Assembly: GCF_011193355.1 (NCBI RefSeq)
Contig: NZ_CP049780.1
Coordinates: 2,394,556 to 2,458,555 of the forward strand
Length of the DNA stretch: 64,000 bases
Reading direction: 5' to 3'
DNA from: Streptomyces sp. JB150
Lineage (GTDB): Bacteria; Actinomycetota; Actinomycetes; Streptomycetales; Streptomycetaceae
The notes under the pieces were generated by a model that did not search any database, had not been told where the DNA came from, and saw nothing but the letters and a program-made list of their open reading frames with translations. Made by a program: the position numbers and the translations under genes. This document shows positions 47,751 through 59,394 of the stretch, piece by piece. The number at the start of each line of letters is the position of its first letter. Within the stretch, counting starts at the first letter, position 1.

Positions 47751-48632
47751 CGGCTCCGCCGAGCCGCGGTCCTGCCTCGCGCGCGTCCCTGCTCGGACCC
47801 GCGTCGACGATCATCAGCAGCGGTGTCCTCGTCACCGTCAACGCCCGCTCGGCGCGCGCCGCGCCGTCGGCCGGTGGCACCAGCACACCCCGCACCTCGC
47901 CCCGCACCAGCACCGACGCCCGCGCCAGGTGGTTTCCGGTGACCCGCGGGCGGGTCCGCCGGGGATCCGCGGTGACCTCGACCTCCGCGGTCACGGTGGT
48001 GTACTCCCGCGCCAGCCCCGGCACCGGCCCCCGCCGCAGATCCGCCCCGTGCAAGCCCGCCGAGGCGGCCGCCGCGGCGACACAGAGCAGCACGGCGGCG
48101 ACCGACACCCGCGGCCACGTGGCCTGCCGGGCCCGCGTGGGCCGGTCCCCCGGCGCCGTTCGGCCCTGCCAGGCCCGTGTAGGCCGGTCCCCCGGCGCCT
48201 TTACGGCCTGTCGGGCCCGCGTGGGCCGGCCTCCCAGCTCGGTCCGGTCCCGGCGCCCGCGCCGACGCGTCACCCACAGCAGCAGGCCCGCACCGCCCGA
48301 GCAGGCTGCCACCACCCCGACGGCCCATCCCGCCGGCGCACCCAGCATCACCGCCGCCGTCGCCCAGGCGGCCAGCGCCGGACCGACGAGCCGCAGATCC
48401 GCCGGCCCCTCCTGCCGCGGATTCGCCGCCCCGAGCCGCTTTCCGGAGGCCGCGTGCACGGCCCGCCGCCGGGTGACGGCGACCGGGGCCGGAGCCGATG
48501 CCGGAGCGAGAGCCGGAACCGGAACCGCAGCCTCGGCAGCGACATCATCACCAGCCGAGGTCTCCGCCGCGCCCGAACCCGCATCCGCGTGCCCCACCGC
48601 AGGTGAGCCCTGCGAGACCTCCTCCCCGCCCC

Positions 48633-49778
48633 TCATGGCCGCACGAGATCCCGCAGGTCGGCGAACCGCCGCTCGCCGATTCCCTTCACCTCCCGCAACT
48701 CGTCCACCGAACGGAAGCCGCCGTGCCGGGTGCGGTAGTCGATGATGTGCTGGGCGAGGACGGGCCCGACGCCCGGCAAGGTGTCGAGCTGTTCCACGGT
48801 GGCCGTGTTGAGGGAGACGGGCCCGGCCGGTACGGGACCCACGGGAGCGCCCCCGGCAGAACCCGCCCCCGGCCCCGAGCCCGCCGCCGGAGCAGGTGCC
48901 GGTCCGCCAACGACCACCTGCTCCCCGTCCACGAGGAACCGCGCCCGGTTCAGCCCGTCGGTGTCCGTGCCGGGCCGTACTCCGCCCGCGGCCTCCAGCG
49001 CGTCCACGACCCGCGATCCGGCGGGCAGCCGGTGGATGCCGGGCTCGCGCACCTTCCCGCTGACGTCCACCACGATCTCGGCGCCGGCGCCCGGCACACC
49101 CGTCGGAGCGGCGGACGGCACGGGCTCTCCCGACGGCTCCGGATGCGCGGGGGCCGCCTCCACCACCTCCGGCGCGCTCACCGTCTCCGGGCGCCCGCTC
49201 CAGAAGTGCTGCACGGCGAAGCCCGCGGCCACGACGAGCAGCACGGTCAGCGCAAGGACGTTGCGCCGCTCCAGACCGGCCCGGGTCTGCAACCACAAGG
49301 GCAGCCGCTCGCGCAGCGCGAGCCCCGCCCGGTGACGCCAGGCCTCGGCGAGCTCCCGCTCCACCACGGGCTCCCGCTCCTCGACGGGCCTAGACTCCCC
49401 GACGGACCCCGGCTCCTCGACAGGCTCCCACTCCCCGCCCCGCGACGGCCCCGCCCTCGACTCCCGCCGCTCCCCGGCGTGTTCCTCCTCGCGCCCCTCG
49501 GCGCCTCCTCTCGCGCGCCCCTCACCGCCCTCCTCGGCCCGAACCGTTTCCCCGAAGCGCCCCGCGGCAGGTCGCACCGCCTGCTCGCCGAACAACAGCC
49601 GCGCGCGCCGACGCAGTTCGTCGGCGGGCGCGTGCCGTTGCCGGGCGGCGGACCTGCCGCGCAGGGGCGGACGGCGGTGCCGGAGACGGCTGTCGACCAG
49701 GACGCGGCTGTCCGAGGCCGGAGCCCGGCCCGGACCACTCGTCGCGGACGTCGTGCGTGTGCGTGCTCGAAGTGCCAT
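48633..49778 (-). CDS. comEA: ComEA-like DNA-binding protein
   Basis: 381 residues from ATG 49778. Charged N-terminus, one TM helix (NVLALTVLLVVAAGFAVQHF), an SLBB segment (VDVSGKVREPGIHRLPAGSR, VVDALEAAGGVRPGTDTD) and C-terminal helix-hairpin-helix pair (LNTATVEQLDTLPGVGPVLA, GGFRSVDELREVKGIGERRF). Binds incoming double-stranded DNA outside the membrane for ComEC. Start choice is uncertain because the N-terminal region is Arg/Glu-rich and weakly conserved. Confidence 0.88.
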   Translation of the reverse strand: MALRARTRTTSATSGPGRAPASDSRVLVDSRLRHRRPPLRGRSAARQRHAPADELRRRARLLFGEQAVRPAAGRFGETVRAEEGGEGRARGGAEGREEEHAGERRESRAGPSRGGEWEPVEEPGSVGESRPVEEREPVVERELAEAWRHRAGLALRERLPLWLQTRAGLERRNVLALTVLLVVAAGFAVQHFWSGRPETVSAPEVVEAAPAHPEPSGEPVPSAAPTGVPGAGAEIVVDVSGKVREPGIHRLPAGSRVVDALEAAGGVRPGTDTDGLNRARFLVDGEQVVVGGPAPAPAAGSGPGAGSAGGAPVGPVPAGPVSLNTATVEQLDTLPGVGPVLAQHIIDYRTRHGGFRSVDELREVKGIGERRFADLRDLVRP

Positions 49779-49919
49779 GCGACGAGGGTCGGGCACTTCA
49801 CCGCACTCGCGATGATCATGGTGAATTCCCGGGGAGTACCGCCCGGTTGTGGAAAACCGCGTCACCCGTACGAGTGGGTGGCGAACCGGCTCACGCCCTC
49901 CGCCGCCGCGCCGGCGACC

Positions 49920-50765
49920 TCACCGCGACGCGACCACGACCCCCAGCAGCCCAGGCCCCGTATGCGCCCCGATCACCGCTCCCACCTCGCTCACATGCAG
50001 CTCCGCCAGTCCGGGCACCCGCGCCCGCAGCCGCTCCGCCAGTGCCGAGGCGCGGTCCTCGGCGGCGAGATGGTGGACGGCGATGTCGACCGGCGCGGCC
50101 CCCGCCCGTTCGGCGGCGATCTCCTCCAGGCGGGCGATCGCCCGGGACGCCGTCCGTACCTTCTCCAACGGGCCGATCCGGCCGTCGTCCAGCTGGAGCA
50201 GCGGCTTCACCGCGAGCGCGGAGCCGAACAGGGCCTGTGCGGCGCCGATCCGGCCGCCCCGGCGCAGGTACTCCAGGGTGTCGACGTAGAAGTAGGCGGA
50301 GGTGCCGGCGGCCCGCTTCTCCGCCGCCGTGACGGCCTCGTCCACGGAACCGCCCGCCTCGGCCGCCTCGGCGGCCGCGACCGCGCAGAAGCCCAGCGCC
50401 ATCGCGATCATGCCGGTGTCCACCACCCGCACCGGCACCGGCGCCTCCTTCGCCGCGAGCAGCGCCGCGTCGTAGGTGCCGGACAGCTCGGCGGAGAGGT
50501 GGAGGGAGACGATGCCGGTGGCGCCCGACTCGGCGACCTTGCGGTAGGTCTGTGCGAACAGCTCGGGGCTGGGCCGTGAGGTGGTGACGGGGCGTCGCTT
50601 CTGGAGCGCCTGGGCCAGGGAGCGGGTCGAGATCTCGGTGCCCTCTTCGAGTGCCCGGTCGCCGAGGACCACGGTCAGCGGAACCGCCGTGATGCCGTGG
50701 CGCTCCATCGTCCGTGGCGGCAGGTAGGCCGTTGAATCGGTGACGATCGCGACATGCCGGGACAT
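49920..50765 (-). CDS. DegV-family fatty-acid-binding protein
   Basis: 281 residues from ATG 50765. Family motifs: VAIVTDSTAYLPPRTMERHG, ITAVPLTVVLGDRALEEGTE, KRRPVTTSRPSPELFAQTYR, HLSAELSGTYDAALLAA, VDTLEYLRRGGRIGAAQALF and the C-terminal IGAHTGPGLLGVVV. DegV (FakB-like) proteins hold a fatty acid for a kinase. No good ribosome site is seen before the start. Located between comEA and a coiled-coil gene, as in other streptomycetes. Confidence 0.92.
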   Translation of the reverse strand: MSRHVAIVTDSTAYLPPRTMERHGITAVPLTVVLGDRALEEGTEISTRSLAQALQKRRPVTTSRPSPELFAQTYRKVAESGATGIVSLHLSAELSGTYDAALLAAKEAPVPVRVVDTGMIAMALGFCAVAAAEAAEAGGSVDEAVTAAEKRAAGTSAYFYVDTLEYLRRGGRIGAAQALFGSALAVKPLLQLDDGRIGPLEKVRTASRAIARLEEIAAERAGAAPVDIAVHHLAAEDRASALAERLRARVPGLAELHVSEVGAVIGAHTGPGLLGVVVASR

Positions 50766-50847
50766 GAGCTGGAGGTTACCTGGCGTAGCGCGCGGACGGC
50801 AGCCCGGCCCGGTCACCCGCGCCGGAGCGGGGACCCGGCCGGCGGGC

Positions 50848-51597
50848 TCAGGTGGTGGACTCGGGGCGGGGCTTCTTCTGCCAGGGGTAGGCCGGGCGCG
50901 GGTCCGGCGGGGTGATGGCGGGCCGGGCCGGCTCGTCGGCGGTGTGCTGCCGCGGGGTGTCCTGCCAGGTCTGCTGCGAGGCCGCGGCGTCGGCGGCGGG
51001 CGCCTCCGGCCAGGGCGGGGGCGGGGCGGCGGCGGAGGACGCGGACGGCTCCTCCGTCGTCCAGTGCCGCAGGGCACCGGCCTCGACGTCGATCTGGGCG
51101 CTGAGCGTGTCCAGGTCGTCGTCGGCGAAGCGCTGTGCGCGGTCGCGGGCGGCCCAGCGCAGGGAGTCCGCCGACCGTGTGATGCGCTCGGTACGCTCGC
51201 GCAGGCCCGGCAGCCGCTCGGCCAGCGCGGCCCGGTCCGGTTCGGACTCCAGGCGCCGCAGTTCCGCGTCGAGTTCGTGGCCGTGGGCGCTGAGCCGGTG
51301 GAAGAGGCCCAGGGACTCCTTCAGCGACTCGTCCTCGGCGGCGCCCGCGTTCAGCGCGTCCTGGGTGGCCCGCATGGAGGTGCGCAGCTTCAGCCGCAGC
51401 TGGGCGATCTCGCCGGCCGGGCCGGGCTGGGCGAAGGACTTGGCGCGCAGCGTGTGGTCCTCGACCGTGCGCCGGGCCTGCGTGATCGTGCGGTCCACGC
51501 CCCGCTTGGCGGCGCCGACGGCCTTCACCGTGGCGTAGACACCGAGTGCCACGAAGAGCACGAAGAGCAGGGCCACCACCGCGATCACCGCTTCCAC
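50848..51597 (-). CDS. Membrane-anchored coiled-coil protein
   Basis: 249 residues from GTG 51597 with GGAGGAG upstream (longer frame rejected). TM helix at the start (AVIAVVALLFVLFVALGVYA), then long helices (RTITQARRTVEDHTLRAKSF, EIAQLRLKLRTSMRATQDAL, LERRLESEPDRAALAERLPG-like), and a Pro/Ala-rich end PAYPWQKKPRPESTT. Conserved near leuS in streptomycetes; function unknown. Confidence 0.75.
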   Translation of the reverse strand: MEAVIAVVALLFVLFVALGVYATVKAVGAAKRGVDRTITQARRTVEDHTLRAKSFAQPGPAGEIAQLRLKLRTSMRATQDALNAGAAEDESLKESLGLFHRLSAHGHELDAELRRLESEPDRAALAERLPGLRERTERITRSADSLRWAARDRAQRFADDDLDTLSAQIDVEAGALRHWTTEEPSASSAAAPPPPWPEAPAADAAASQQTWQDTPRQHTADEPARPAITPPDPRPAYPWQKKPRPESTT

Positions 51598-51796
51598 GAC
51601 GCTCCTCCTCCGGCCGGTCGGCCCTGTGCCCGCCACGGCACCCACCGCGCCGCTTCTCCACGGTAAACGCGACAGGCAGGCCCGGAGTTCCACGACAACC
51701 CCGAACCTGCCCGCATCGCACCCCGAGCACACCCCGAGCACACCCCCTAGGGGACGGCCCGGCGCTCACGGCCGCTCAGGAGCGCTGACGGCGTCC

Positions 51797-54682
<2,886 letters not shown>

Positions 54683-54732
54683 GATCCTCAAAGCTCCATC
54701 GATCGTCTCTGCCTACGGCTTGCCGAGAAACG

Positions 54733-54757
54733 AAAAATCCCCTCGCACAGGAGGGGA
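54733..54757 (-). terminator. Attenuator terminator before leuS
   Basis: Minus strand TCCCCTC-CTGTGC-GAGGGGA followed by TTTTT, a classic intrinsic terminator ending about 50 bases before the leuS start, within its leader. A further stem CCGGCCAC/GTGGCCGG (54771-54798) lies between it and the leader peptide and may be the pause/anti-terminator partner. Confidence 0.8.
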
Positions 54758-54804
54758 CGCCGCGCCGATTCCGGCCACTCGACTCGTCCGGTGGCCGGGA
54801 CTGA

Positions 54805-54843
54805 TCAGCGCGGCCCGCTAAGCAGAAGGCGTACGGCACGCAT
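54805..54843 (-). CDS. leuS leader peptide
   Basis: 12 residues, MRAVRLLLSGPR, with three consecutive Leu codons (CTT CTG CTT), stop overlapping the start of the hairpin region. A TACCCT element lies 6 bases upstream of the ATG, so the leader may itself be leaderless. Ribosome stalling at Leu codons when charged tRNA-Leu is low would favour leuS read-through. Too short for ordinary gene finding; regulatory role is inferred. Confidence 0.7.
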   Translation of the reverse strand: MRAVRLLLSGPR

Positions 54844-55059
54844 GGCGTCAGGGTACCGCAGCCCCCGGCCGGGCCGCGACGAAGGTCCGGAAGCCGAACG
54901 AAGATCACGGTTACTTCGCGTAACAACCCCTAAGGGGCATCACAACGGCACCATTGTCATTTGATAACAGCGCAATAACTCAAACCTCGTACCCATGGGT
55001 ATGGCGCGACCTAGAGTGCGGCCCGGGACCGCTTTCCCGAACCGCTCGGAGTCACCCCC
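54844..55059. other. Divergent promoter region leuS / cytochrome b-like gene
   Basis: No gene. Holds the leuS promoter candidate and, for the rightward gene, a TAGAGT -10-like hexamer (55012-55017). TACCCATGGGTA (54990-55001) is a perfect 12-bp palindrome, a possible operator. Confidence 0.5.
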
Positions 55060-56289
55060 ATGAACTCTCGTCGCAGTAACAGCCCGCTCGCCGCACGGGG
55101 CCGCTCGGCCTACGGCGTGGCGACGGCTGCCGCGCTGGTCCTCATACCCGTGCTCGTCCTGGCCGGAGGTGACACCTTCCGCGAGTTCCTGAACTTCGGC
55201 GCGGGCGTGCTCAGCCTGGTCTCCCTGACCTGCTCGGTGATCTGGGGCCTGGTGGCCCAGGACCGGATCTTCCTCAACGCGCGGCAGCGGATCGTCGGCC
55301 AGGCGGTACACCGGGCGACGGCGGTCGCCTCGATCGCCTTCCTGCTGCTGCACGTCGTCACCAAACTGGCCCTGGACCACGTCGGCATCCTCGCCGCCCT
55401 GATCCCGTTCTCGCTCGGCGTCACCGGCGGCGCCGGCCTGATCGGGCTCGGCTCGCTGGCCGGACTGCTCATGGTCTTCGTCGGCCTCACCGGCGCCCTG
55501 CGCAGCGCCTTCGCCTCCCCCGCCCCGATCGCCGCGCGCTGGCGGACCATGCACATGCTGGCCTACCCCGCCTGGTGCGCGGCCCTGGTGCACGGCCTGT
55601 TCGCCGGCCGCCAGGCCAAGCCGGTCTTCGTGTTCCTCTACGGCCTGTGCCTGGTCGGCGTGATGACGGCGCTGGCGCTGCGCTCGGCGCCCCGCCCGGT
55701 CAAGCGCCGGGTCGCCGACCGGATCACCGCCCTGCTGGGCGGCGGCGCGCAGCCCGACCGCGAGGACCTGGACGCCGCCCGCGCGCGTGCGGGCGGCGCC
55801 GACCCGTCCCCGCTGCCCGGTTACGACACCGCGCGGGCGGACCGCGAGCGGACCGCCGAGCCCGCGGCCGGCTTCGCGGCCGCCTACCGCGCGGTGTCCC
55901 GCCCCCGCCGCTCCCAGCGCCCCGCCCCGGACGGCCGGCCCACCGAAACGCCGCCCCGCGTGGACACCTCGTCGTCGCTGCCCCGCGTGGACGCCTCCTG
56001 GCCGATCCCGTCCCCGCCGCCGGTCGGCGAGGCGCCCCCGTCGGCGTACGACCCCCTCCAGGACACCGGATACACCATCCCCGTCTACGACAATCCGGTC
56101 GCGGGCGGGTACGGCGGCACCGAGATCTACGACACGGTTGAGTCGAACACCCTGTACGGCACGTACAACCCCAACGACACGTACGACAACAGCGGTCCCG
56201 CCACAGAAACACTGCCCGGTGCGTCCTACGACTTCGGCGCACCGGGTTCGGGCGAACCTTGGAACACGCCTTCCGGAGGCTTTAAGTGA
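55060..56289 (+). CDS. Cytochrome b / ferric reductase-like membrane protein
   Basis: 409 residues from ATG 55060 (GGAG site). Six or so TM helices within residues 18-215; histidines placed for heme in VHRATAVASIAFLLLHVVTK and MHMLAYPAWCAALVHG, as in ferric-reductase-like transmembrane proteins. The last ~190 residues are a Pro/Tyr/Ser-rich cytoplasmic tail (YDPLQDTGYTIPVYDNP). Its stop overlaps the next gene by 4 bases (GTGA), so the two likely form an electron-transfer pair taking electrons from NAD(P)H or ferredoxin to heme. Confidence 0.85.
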   Translation: MNSRRSNSPLAARGRSAYGVATAAALVLIPVLVLAGGDTFREFLNFGAGVLSLVSLTCSVIWGLVAQDRIFLNARQRIVGQAVHRATAVASIAFLLLHVVTKLALDHVGILAALIPFSLGVTGGAGLIGLGSLAGLLMVFVGLTGALRSAFASPAPIAARWRTMHMLAYPAWCAALVHGLFAGRQAKPVFVFLYGLCLVGVMTALALRSAPRPVKRRVADRITALLGGGAQPDREDLDAARARAGGADPSPLPGYDTARADRERTAEPAAGFAAAYRAVSRPRRSQRPAPDGRPTETPPRVDTSSSLPRVDASWPIPSPPPVGEAPPSAYDPLQDTGYTIPVYDNPVAGGYGGTEIYDTVESNTLYGTYNPNDTYDNSGPATETLPGASYDFGAPGSGEPWNTPSGGFK

Positions 56290-57899
56290 ACGAGGCCCTG
56301 CCCGACGTACCCGAAGTCCGCGTGGTCGGACTTCCTCAGCTCACGTCGGGCTTCGACCTTGTCGAACGACTCGATCTGCCCATGCACCTGAAGGTGCACG
56401 GGCCGCTCGAACCCCTGGGCGGCGAGCAGCTCGCGCAGCTCGCCGAACGCATCAACCTCAGGGGCCGCGGCGGCGCGGGTTTCCCCTTCCACAAGAAGCT
56501 GCGGTCGGTCGCCGAGTCGGCGATCCGCCGCGGCGTGCGGCCGGTGGTGGTGATCAACGGAAGCGAGGACGAACCCGCCTGCCGCAAGGACACCGTGCTG
56601 ATCAACCGTGCCCCCCACCTGATCCTGGACGGCGCGCTGCTGTGCGCCGAGGCGCTGGGTGCCCGCACGCTCGTGGTGGGCGTCACCCGCGAGTCCACCC
56701 AGCGCTCCATGGAGGCCGCGCTCGCCGAGCGCGGCCTGAGCAACGGGCGCAGATCGGCGCTGCGCGCACGCGTGCAGCGCAATCCGGTCCGGATGGTCAC
56801 CGGCGCCGCCGCCTCCCTGATCCGCTCGATCGACGGCGGCCCGGCGATCCCGCCCGGCCGCAAGATCAGCGCCTCGGTCAGCGGCGTCGGCGGCGCCCCG
56901 ACCCTGCTGTCGAACGCCGAGACGTTCGCCCAGCTGGCCATCGCCGCGCGCATCGGCCCGGAGCGGTACGGCAACACCGGCCTGTACGACGAGCCGGGCA
57001 CCGTGCTGCTCACGGTCTCCGGTGCGGTGGCCCGCCCCATGGTGATCGAGGTGCCCACCGGGGTGCCGCTGCGCTACGTGCTGCAGCTGGCCGGCGCCCC
57101 GCCGGTCCCGCAGGGCGTGCTGACCGGCGGCTACCACGGCAAGTGGATCGACGCGGCGACGGTGAACGAGGCGATCGTCTCGCGCAACTCGCTGGACGCG
57201 GTGGGCGGTTCCCTGGGCGCCGGGGCGATCCTGCCGATCAGCCAGGAGACGTGCCCGCTCGGCGAGTCGCTGCGGGTGGCGCAGTGGCTCGCGGAGGAGA
57301 GCGCCGGCCAGTGCGGCCCGTGCTACCTCGGGCTGCCGGCCGCCGCGCGCGGCATGGAGGACATCCTGAACGGCGGCGGACCGGCCGCCCTGGAGGCGCT
57401 CAAGCAGGTCGCCAGGAACGTCAAGCGGCGCGGCGCGTGCTCGCACCCGGACGGCTCCGCGATGTTCCTGGAGTCGACCATCAAGGCGTTCACCGACGAC
57501 CTGGCCGCCCATGTCCTCGGCAACGGCTGCGGGCGGCCCGTGGAGGGCGTGCTGCCGCTCTTCGAGGGGGGCAGGGCCCCCACGGGCGTCCCCGGCGGCG
57601 GCGCGGCCGAGGAGAACGGCCCCAGCCGACAGAAGATCTACGTCGACTGGACGCTGTGCCGGGGGCACGGACTGTGCGCCGACATCCTCCCGGAGGTCTT
57701 CGAGCTGGGCGCCGACGGCTTCCCGACCGTCGCCCAGGCGGCGGTGCCCCGCTACGCCGAGGCGAAGGCGCTGCGCGCGGTGCGCCGCTGCCCGGCGCTC
57801 GCCCTGCGGATCGAGGAGGAGGCGCCGCGGGACAAGACCGCCTCCCGCAACCTGCCGGTGCTGTCCCAGGGGCGCGGGCGCCGCGCCCTCGGCCGCTGA
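56286..57899 (+). CDS. NuoF-like NADH dehydrogenase fused to a ferredoxin domain
   Basis: 537 residues, GTG start at 56286. NuoF-type FMN/NADH part: LRGRGGAGFPFHKKL (glycine-rich), VINGSEDEPACRKDT, SASVSGVGGAPTLLSNAETF; the iron-sulfur ligands CGPCYLGL with a later Cys (RRGACSHPDG) as in the 51-kDa subunit. C-terminal ferredoxin: TLCRGHGLCADILPEVFELG and VRRCPALALRI, three Cys only, typical of a 3Fe-4S (or one-site-open) ferredoxin. Likely passes electrons from NADH to the membrane partner encoded just before it. Confidence 0.88.
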   Translation: MNEALPDVPEVRVVGLPQLTSGFDLVERLDLPMHLKVHGPLEPLGGEQLAQLAERINLRGRGGAGFPFHKKLRSVAESAIRRGVRPVVVINGSEDEPACRKDTVLINRAPHLILDGALLCAEALGARTLVVGVTRESTQRSMEAALAERGLSNGRRSALRARVQRNPVRMVTGAAASLIRSIDGGPAIPPGRKISASVSGVGGAPTLLSNAETFAQLAIAARIGPERYGNTGLYDEPGTVLLTVSGAVARPMVIEVPTGVPLRYVLQLAGAPPVPQGVLTGGYHGKWIDAATVNEAIVSRNSLDAVGGSLGAGAILPISQETCPLGESLRVAQWLAEESAGQCGPCYLGLPAAARGMEDILNGGGPAALEALKQVARNVKRRGACSHPDGSAMFLESTIKAFTDDLAAHVLGNGCGRPVEGVLPLFEGGRAPTGVPGGGAAEENGPSRQKIYVDWTLCRGHGLCADILPEVFELGADGFPTVAQAAVPRYAEAKALRAVRRCPALALRIEEEAPRDKTASRNLPVLSQGRGRRALGR

Positions 57900-57900
57900 G

Positions 57901-57953
57901 CGGGCCGGGCGGGCCGGGCGGTCCGGGCGGGCCGGGCGGTCCGGGCGGGCCGG
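57901..57953. repeat. GC-only short tandem repeat
   Basis: About 2.7 copies of an 18-bp unit (GGGCGGTCCGGGCGGGCC) with only G and C except the T in each unit, directly after the NuoF-like stop and before the tRNA terminator. Slippage-prone; no gene. Confidence 0.8.
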
Positions 57954-57958
57954 ACACG

Positions 57959-57993
57959 AAAAATCCCGCCGGGTCGTTCTGACCCGGCGGGAT
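57959..57993 (-). terminator. Terminator of tRNA-Ala (left copy)
   Basis: Minus strand ATCCCGCCGGGTC and GACCCGGCGGGAT around AGAAC, followed by TTTTTCG. Ends the tRNA transcript and, read from the other side, may also stop the NuoF-like gene (bidirectional). Confidence 0.85.
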
Positions 57994-57999
57994 CTGCTG

Positions 58000-58072
58000 T
58001 GGAGCTAAGGAGAATTGAACTCCTGACCTCCTGCATGCCATGCAGGCGCTCTACCAACTGAGCTATAGCCCC
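58000..58072 (-). tRNA. tRNA-Ala (anticodon GGC)
   Basis: 73 bases without CCA; acceptor GGGGCTA/TAGCTCC (one G-T), D-arm GCTC/GAGC, anticodon loop ATGGCAT with GGC at 34-36, T-arm AGGAG-TTCAATT-CTCCT. Identical to the copy at 60001. Confidence 0.93.
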
Positions 58073-58206
58073 TTGCGGTGTGCCGTCCGCTGCGGTTTCC
58101 CTCTCGGGTTTCCCTCGCGGCGACACAGAGAACATTACACGGTCCCCCTGGTGGAACACCAAATCGTTTCCGGTCTGCCCGAGTATGGGCGCTATGGTCG
58201 GCCCTC

Positions 58207-59394
58207 GTGACCGTGATCGCGTTCTCCGGGGTCCACCGCCGTGTGCCCACCGCCGTCGGGGCCTGCCTGTTCTCGTTCGCGGCGTTCTGGGTCGCGCAGC
58301 GGGCCGCGCAGGTGTCGATGATCGACCTGCTGGTGTACCGCGCGGAGGGTGCCACCGTCCGCGCGGGCGGCGACCTGTACGCCCTGCGCACGACGGCGGC
58401 CCGACTGCCGACCACCTACCCGCCCTTCGCCGCCCTGCTGTTCACCCCCCTGACCCTGCCCGACGCCTCCGGGCTGCGCACCCTCGCGACGGCCGGGAAC
58501 CTCGCCCTGCTGGTCGCCTTCGTCCGGCTGTCGCTGCGGCTCGTCGGGCACGCGCGCGGGGACACCGTGTGGTGGGTCGCGGCGGTGGCCGTGTGGTGCG
58601 AACCGGTGTGGACGACCCTGCGCTACGGCCAGGTGAACCTGGTGCTGGCGGTGCTGGTCCTGTGGGACCTCACCCGCCGCCCCGGCGACCGGCTGGCCGG
58701 GCTCGGCATCGGCCTCGCGGCGGCGGTGAAGCTGACACCCGCGCTGTTCGCGGTGTTCCTGCTCGCCACCGGCGTCGTCGCCCACCGCGCGCACGGCAGC
58801 GGCGGGCCCTGGCTGCGCCACGCGCGCGGGGCGGCGGCCGCGTTCGCCGGCGCCACCCTGCTCGCGGCGGCCGTCCTGCCGTACGACTCCTGGCGGTTCT
58901 GGAGCTGCATGGTGTTCCGCGCGGGGCGGGTCGGGCACGCCGAGGAGACCGCGAACCAGGCGCTGCGCGGCGTCCTGGCCCGCGCGCTGCACACCCCGGA
59001 CCCGGGGGCCGCCTGGGCGGTCGCGGCGGCCCTCGTGGGCGCCGCCGGACTGGCCGTGGCGGTCCGGGCGGAGCTGCGCGGGCAGCGCGCGTGGGCGGTG
59101 CTCGGCTGCGCGGTGACGGCGCTGCTGATCAGTCCGGTGTCCTGGTCGCACCACTGGGTGTGGTGCGTGCCCGTGGTGCTGCTCCTGGCCGCACAGGGCC
59201 ACCGCGCGGTCGCCGCGGGCACCGCGCTGACCTTCGGCTCGTACGCCCTGTGGTGGGTACCGCACGGCGCGAAGCGGCCCGAACTGCACCAGGGTGGCAC
59301 CGAGTTGCTGCTGTGCGGCCTCTACGCGGCGGCCGGCTGCGCGTTCCTGCTGTGCGCCGCGCTCAGGCCGTCACGAACGAGTAGAACCGCTTGA
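58207..59394 (+). CDS. GT87-type membrane glycosyltransferase
   Basis: 395 residues from GTG 58207; the open frame reaches upstream to the tRNA, and no strong ribosome site decides the start. Polytopic: DLLVYRAEGATVRAGGDLYA (Asp-rich first loop), TYPPFAALLFTPLTLPD, LRYGQVNLVLAVLVLWDL, GLAAAVKLTPALFAVFLLAT, PVSWSHHWVWCVPVVLLLAA: the DUF2029/GT87 family of polyprenyl-phosphate-mannose alpha-mannosyltransferases. Acts outside on cell-wall glycans or glycoproteins. Its 3' end overlaps the convergent small zinc protein by 32 bases. Confidence 0.88.
   Translation: MTVIAFSGVHRRVPTAVGACLFSFAAFWVAQRAAQVSMIDLLVYRAEGATVRAGGDLYALRTTAARLPTTYPPFAALLFTPLTLPDASGLRTLATAGNLALLVAFVRLSLRLVGHARGDTVWWVAAVAVWCEPVWTTLRYGQVNLVLAVLVLWDLTRRPGDRLAGLGIGLAAAVKLTPALFAVFLLATGVVAHRAHGSGGPWLRHARGAAAAFAGATLLAAAVLPYDSWRFWSCMVFRAGRVGHAEETANQALRGVLARALHTPDPGAAWAVAAALVGAAGLAVAVRAELRGQRAWAVLGCAVTALLISPVSWSHHWVWCVPVVLLLAAQGHRAVAAGTALTFGSYALWWVPHGAKRPELHQGGTELLLCGLYAAAGCAFLLCAALRPSRTSRTA

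Larger units (their letters stand above)
45730..48636 (-). pseudogene. comEC: comEC, 3' end cut off by the prophage
   Basis: Polytopic ComEC/Rec2 DNA-uptake channel gene, 968 codons as it now reads, from ATG 48636 (ATGA overlap with comEA). ComEC core includes LLPGLVVGDTSRIGPDLEEA, LAHTLAVSGSNLTIVLALLM, many hydrophobic helices, then a metallo-beta-lactamase domain: LCDVGQGDATVL, LTHFHADHVAGLPG, NDASVALLVRTAGLRMLLLG, GGVDILKVAHHG. After HHG the frame enters phage DNA and stops 23 codons later; the normal last 70-90 residues are missing, so the periplasmic/lactamase part is incomplete. Contains a Gly/Glu-rich insertion and three RPTRA(R/W)Q repeats. Confidence 0.92.

Noticed and set aside
48637..49296. 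N-terminal extension of the comEC open frame
   Set aside because: This stretch lies over comEA in another frame; the ATG at 48636 with 4-bp overlap to comEA is the sensible start.
54683..54900. T-box riboswitch upstream of leuS
   Set aside because: No T-box consensus or specifier stem seen; a Leu-codon leader peptide plus terminator explains the region better.
57901..57953. GC tandem repeat as a functional element or array
   Set aside because: Short, GC-only and without conserved spacer structure; most likely slippage-generated.
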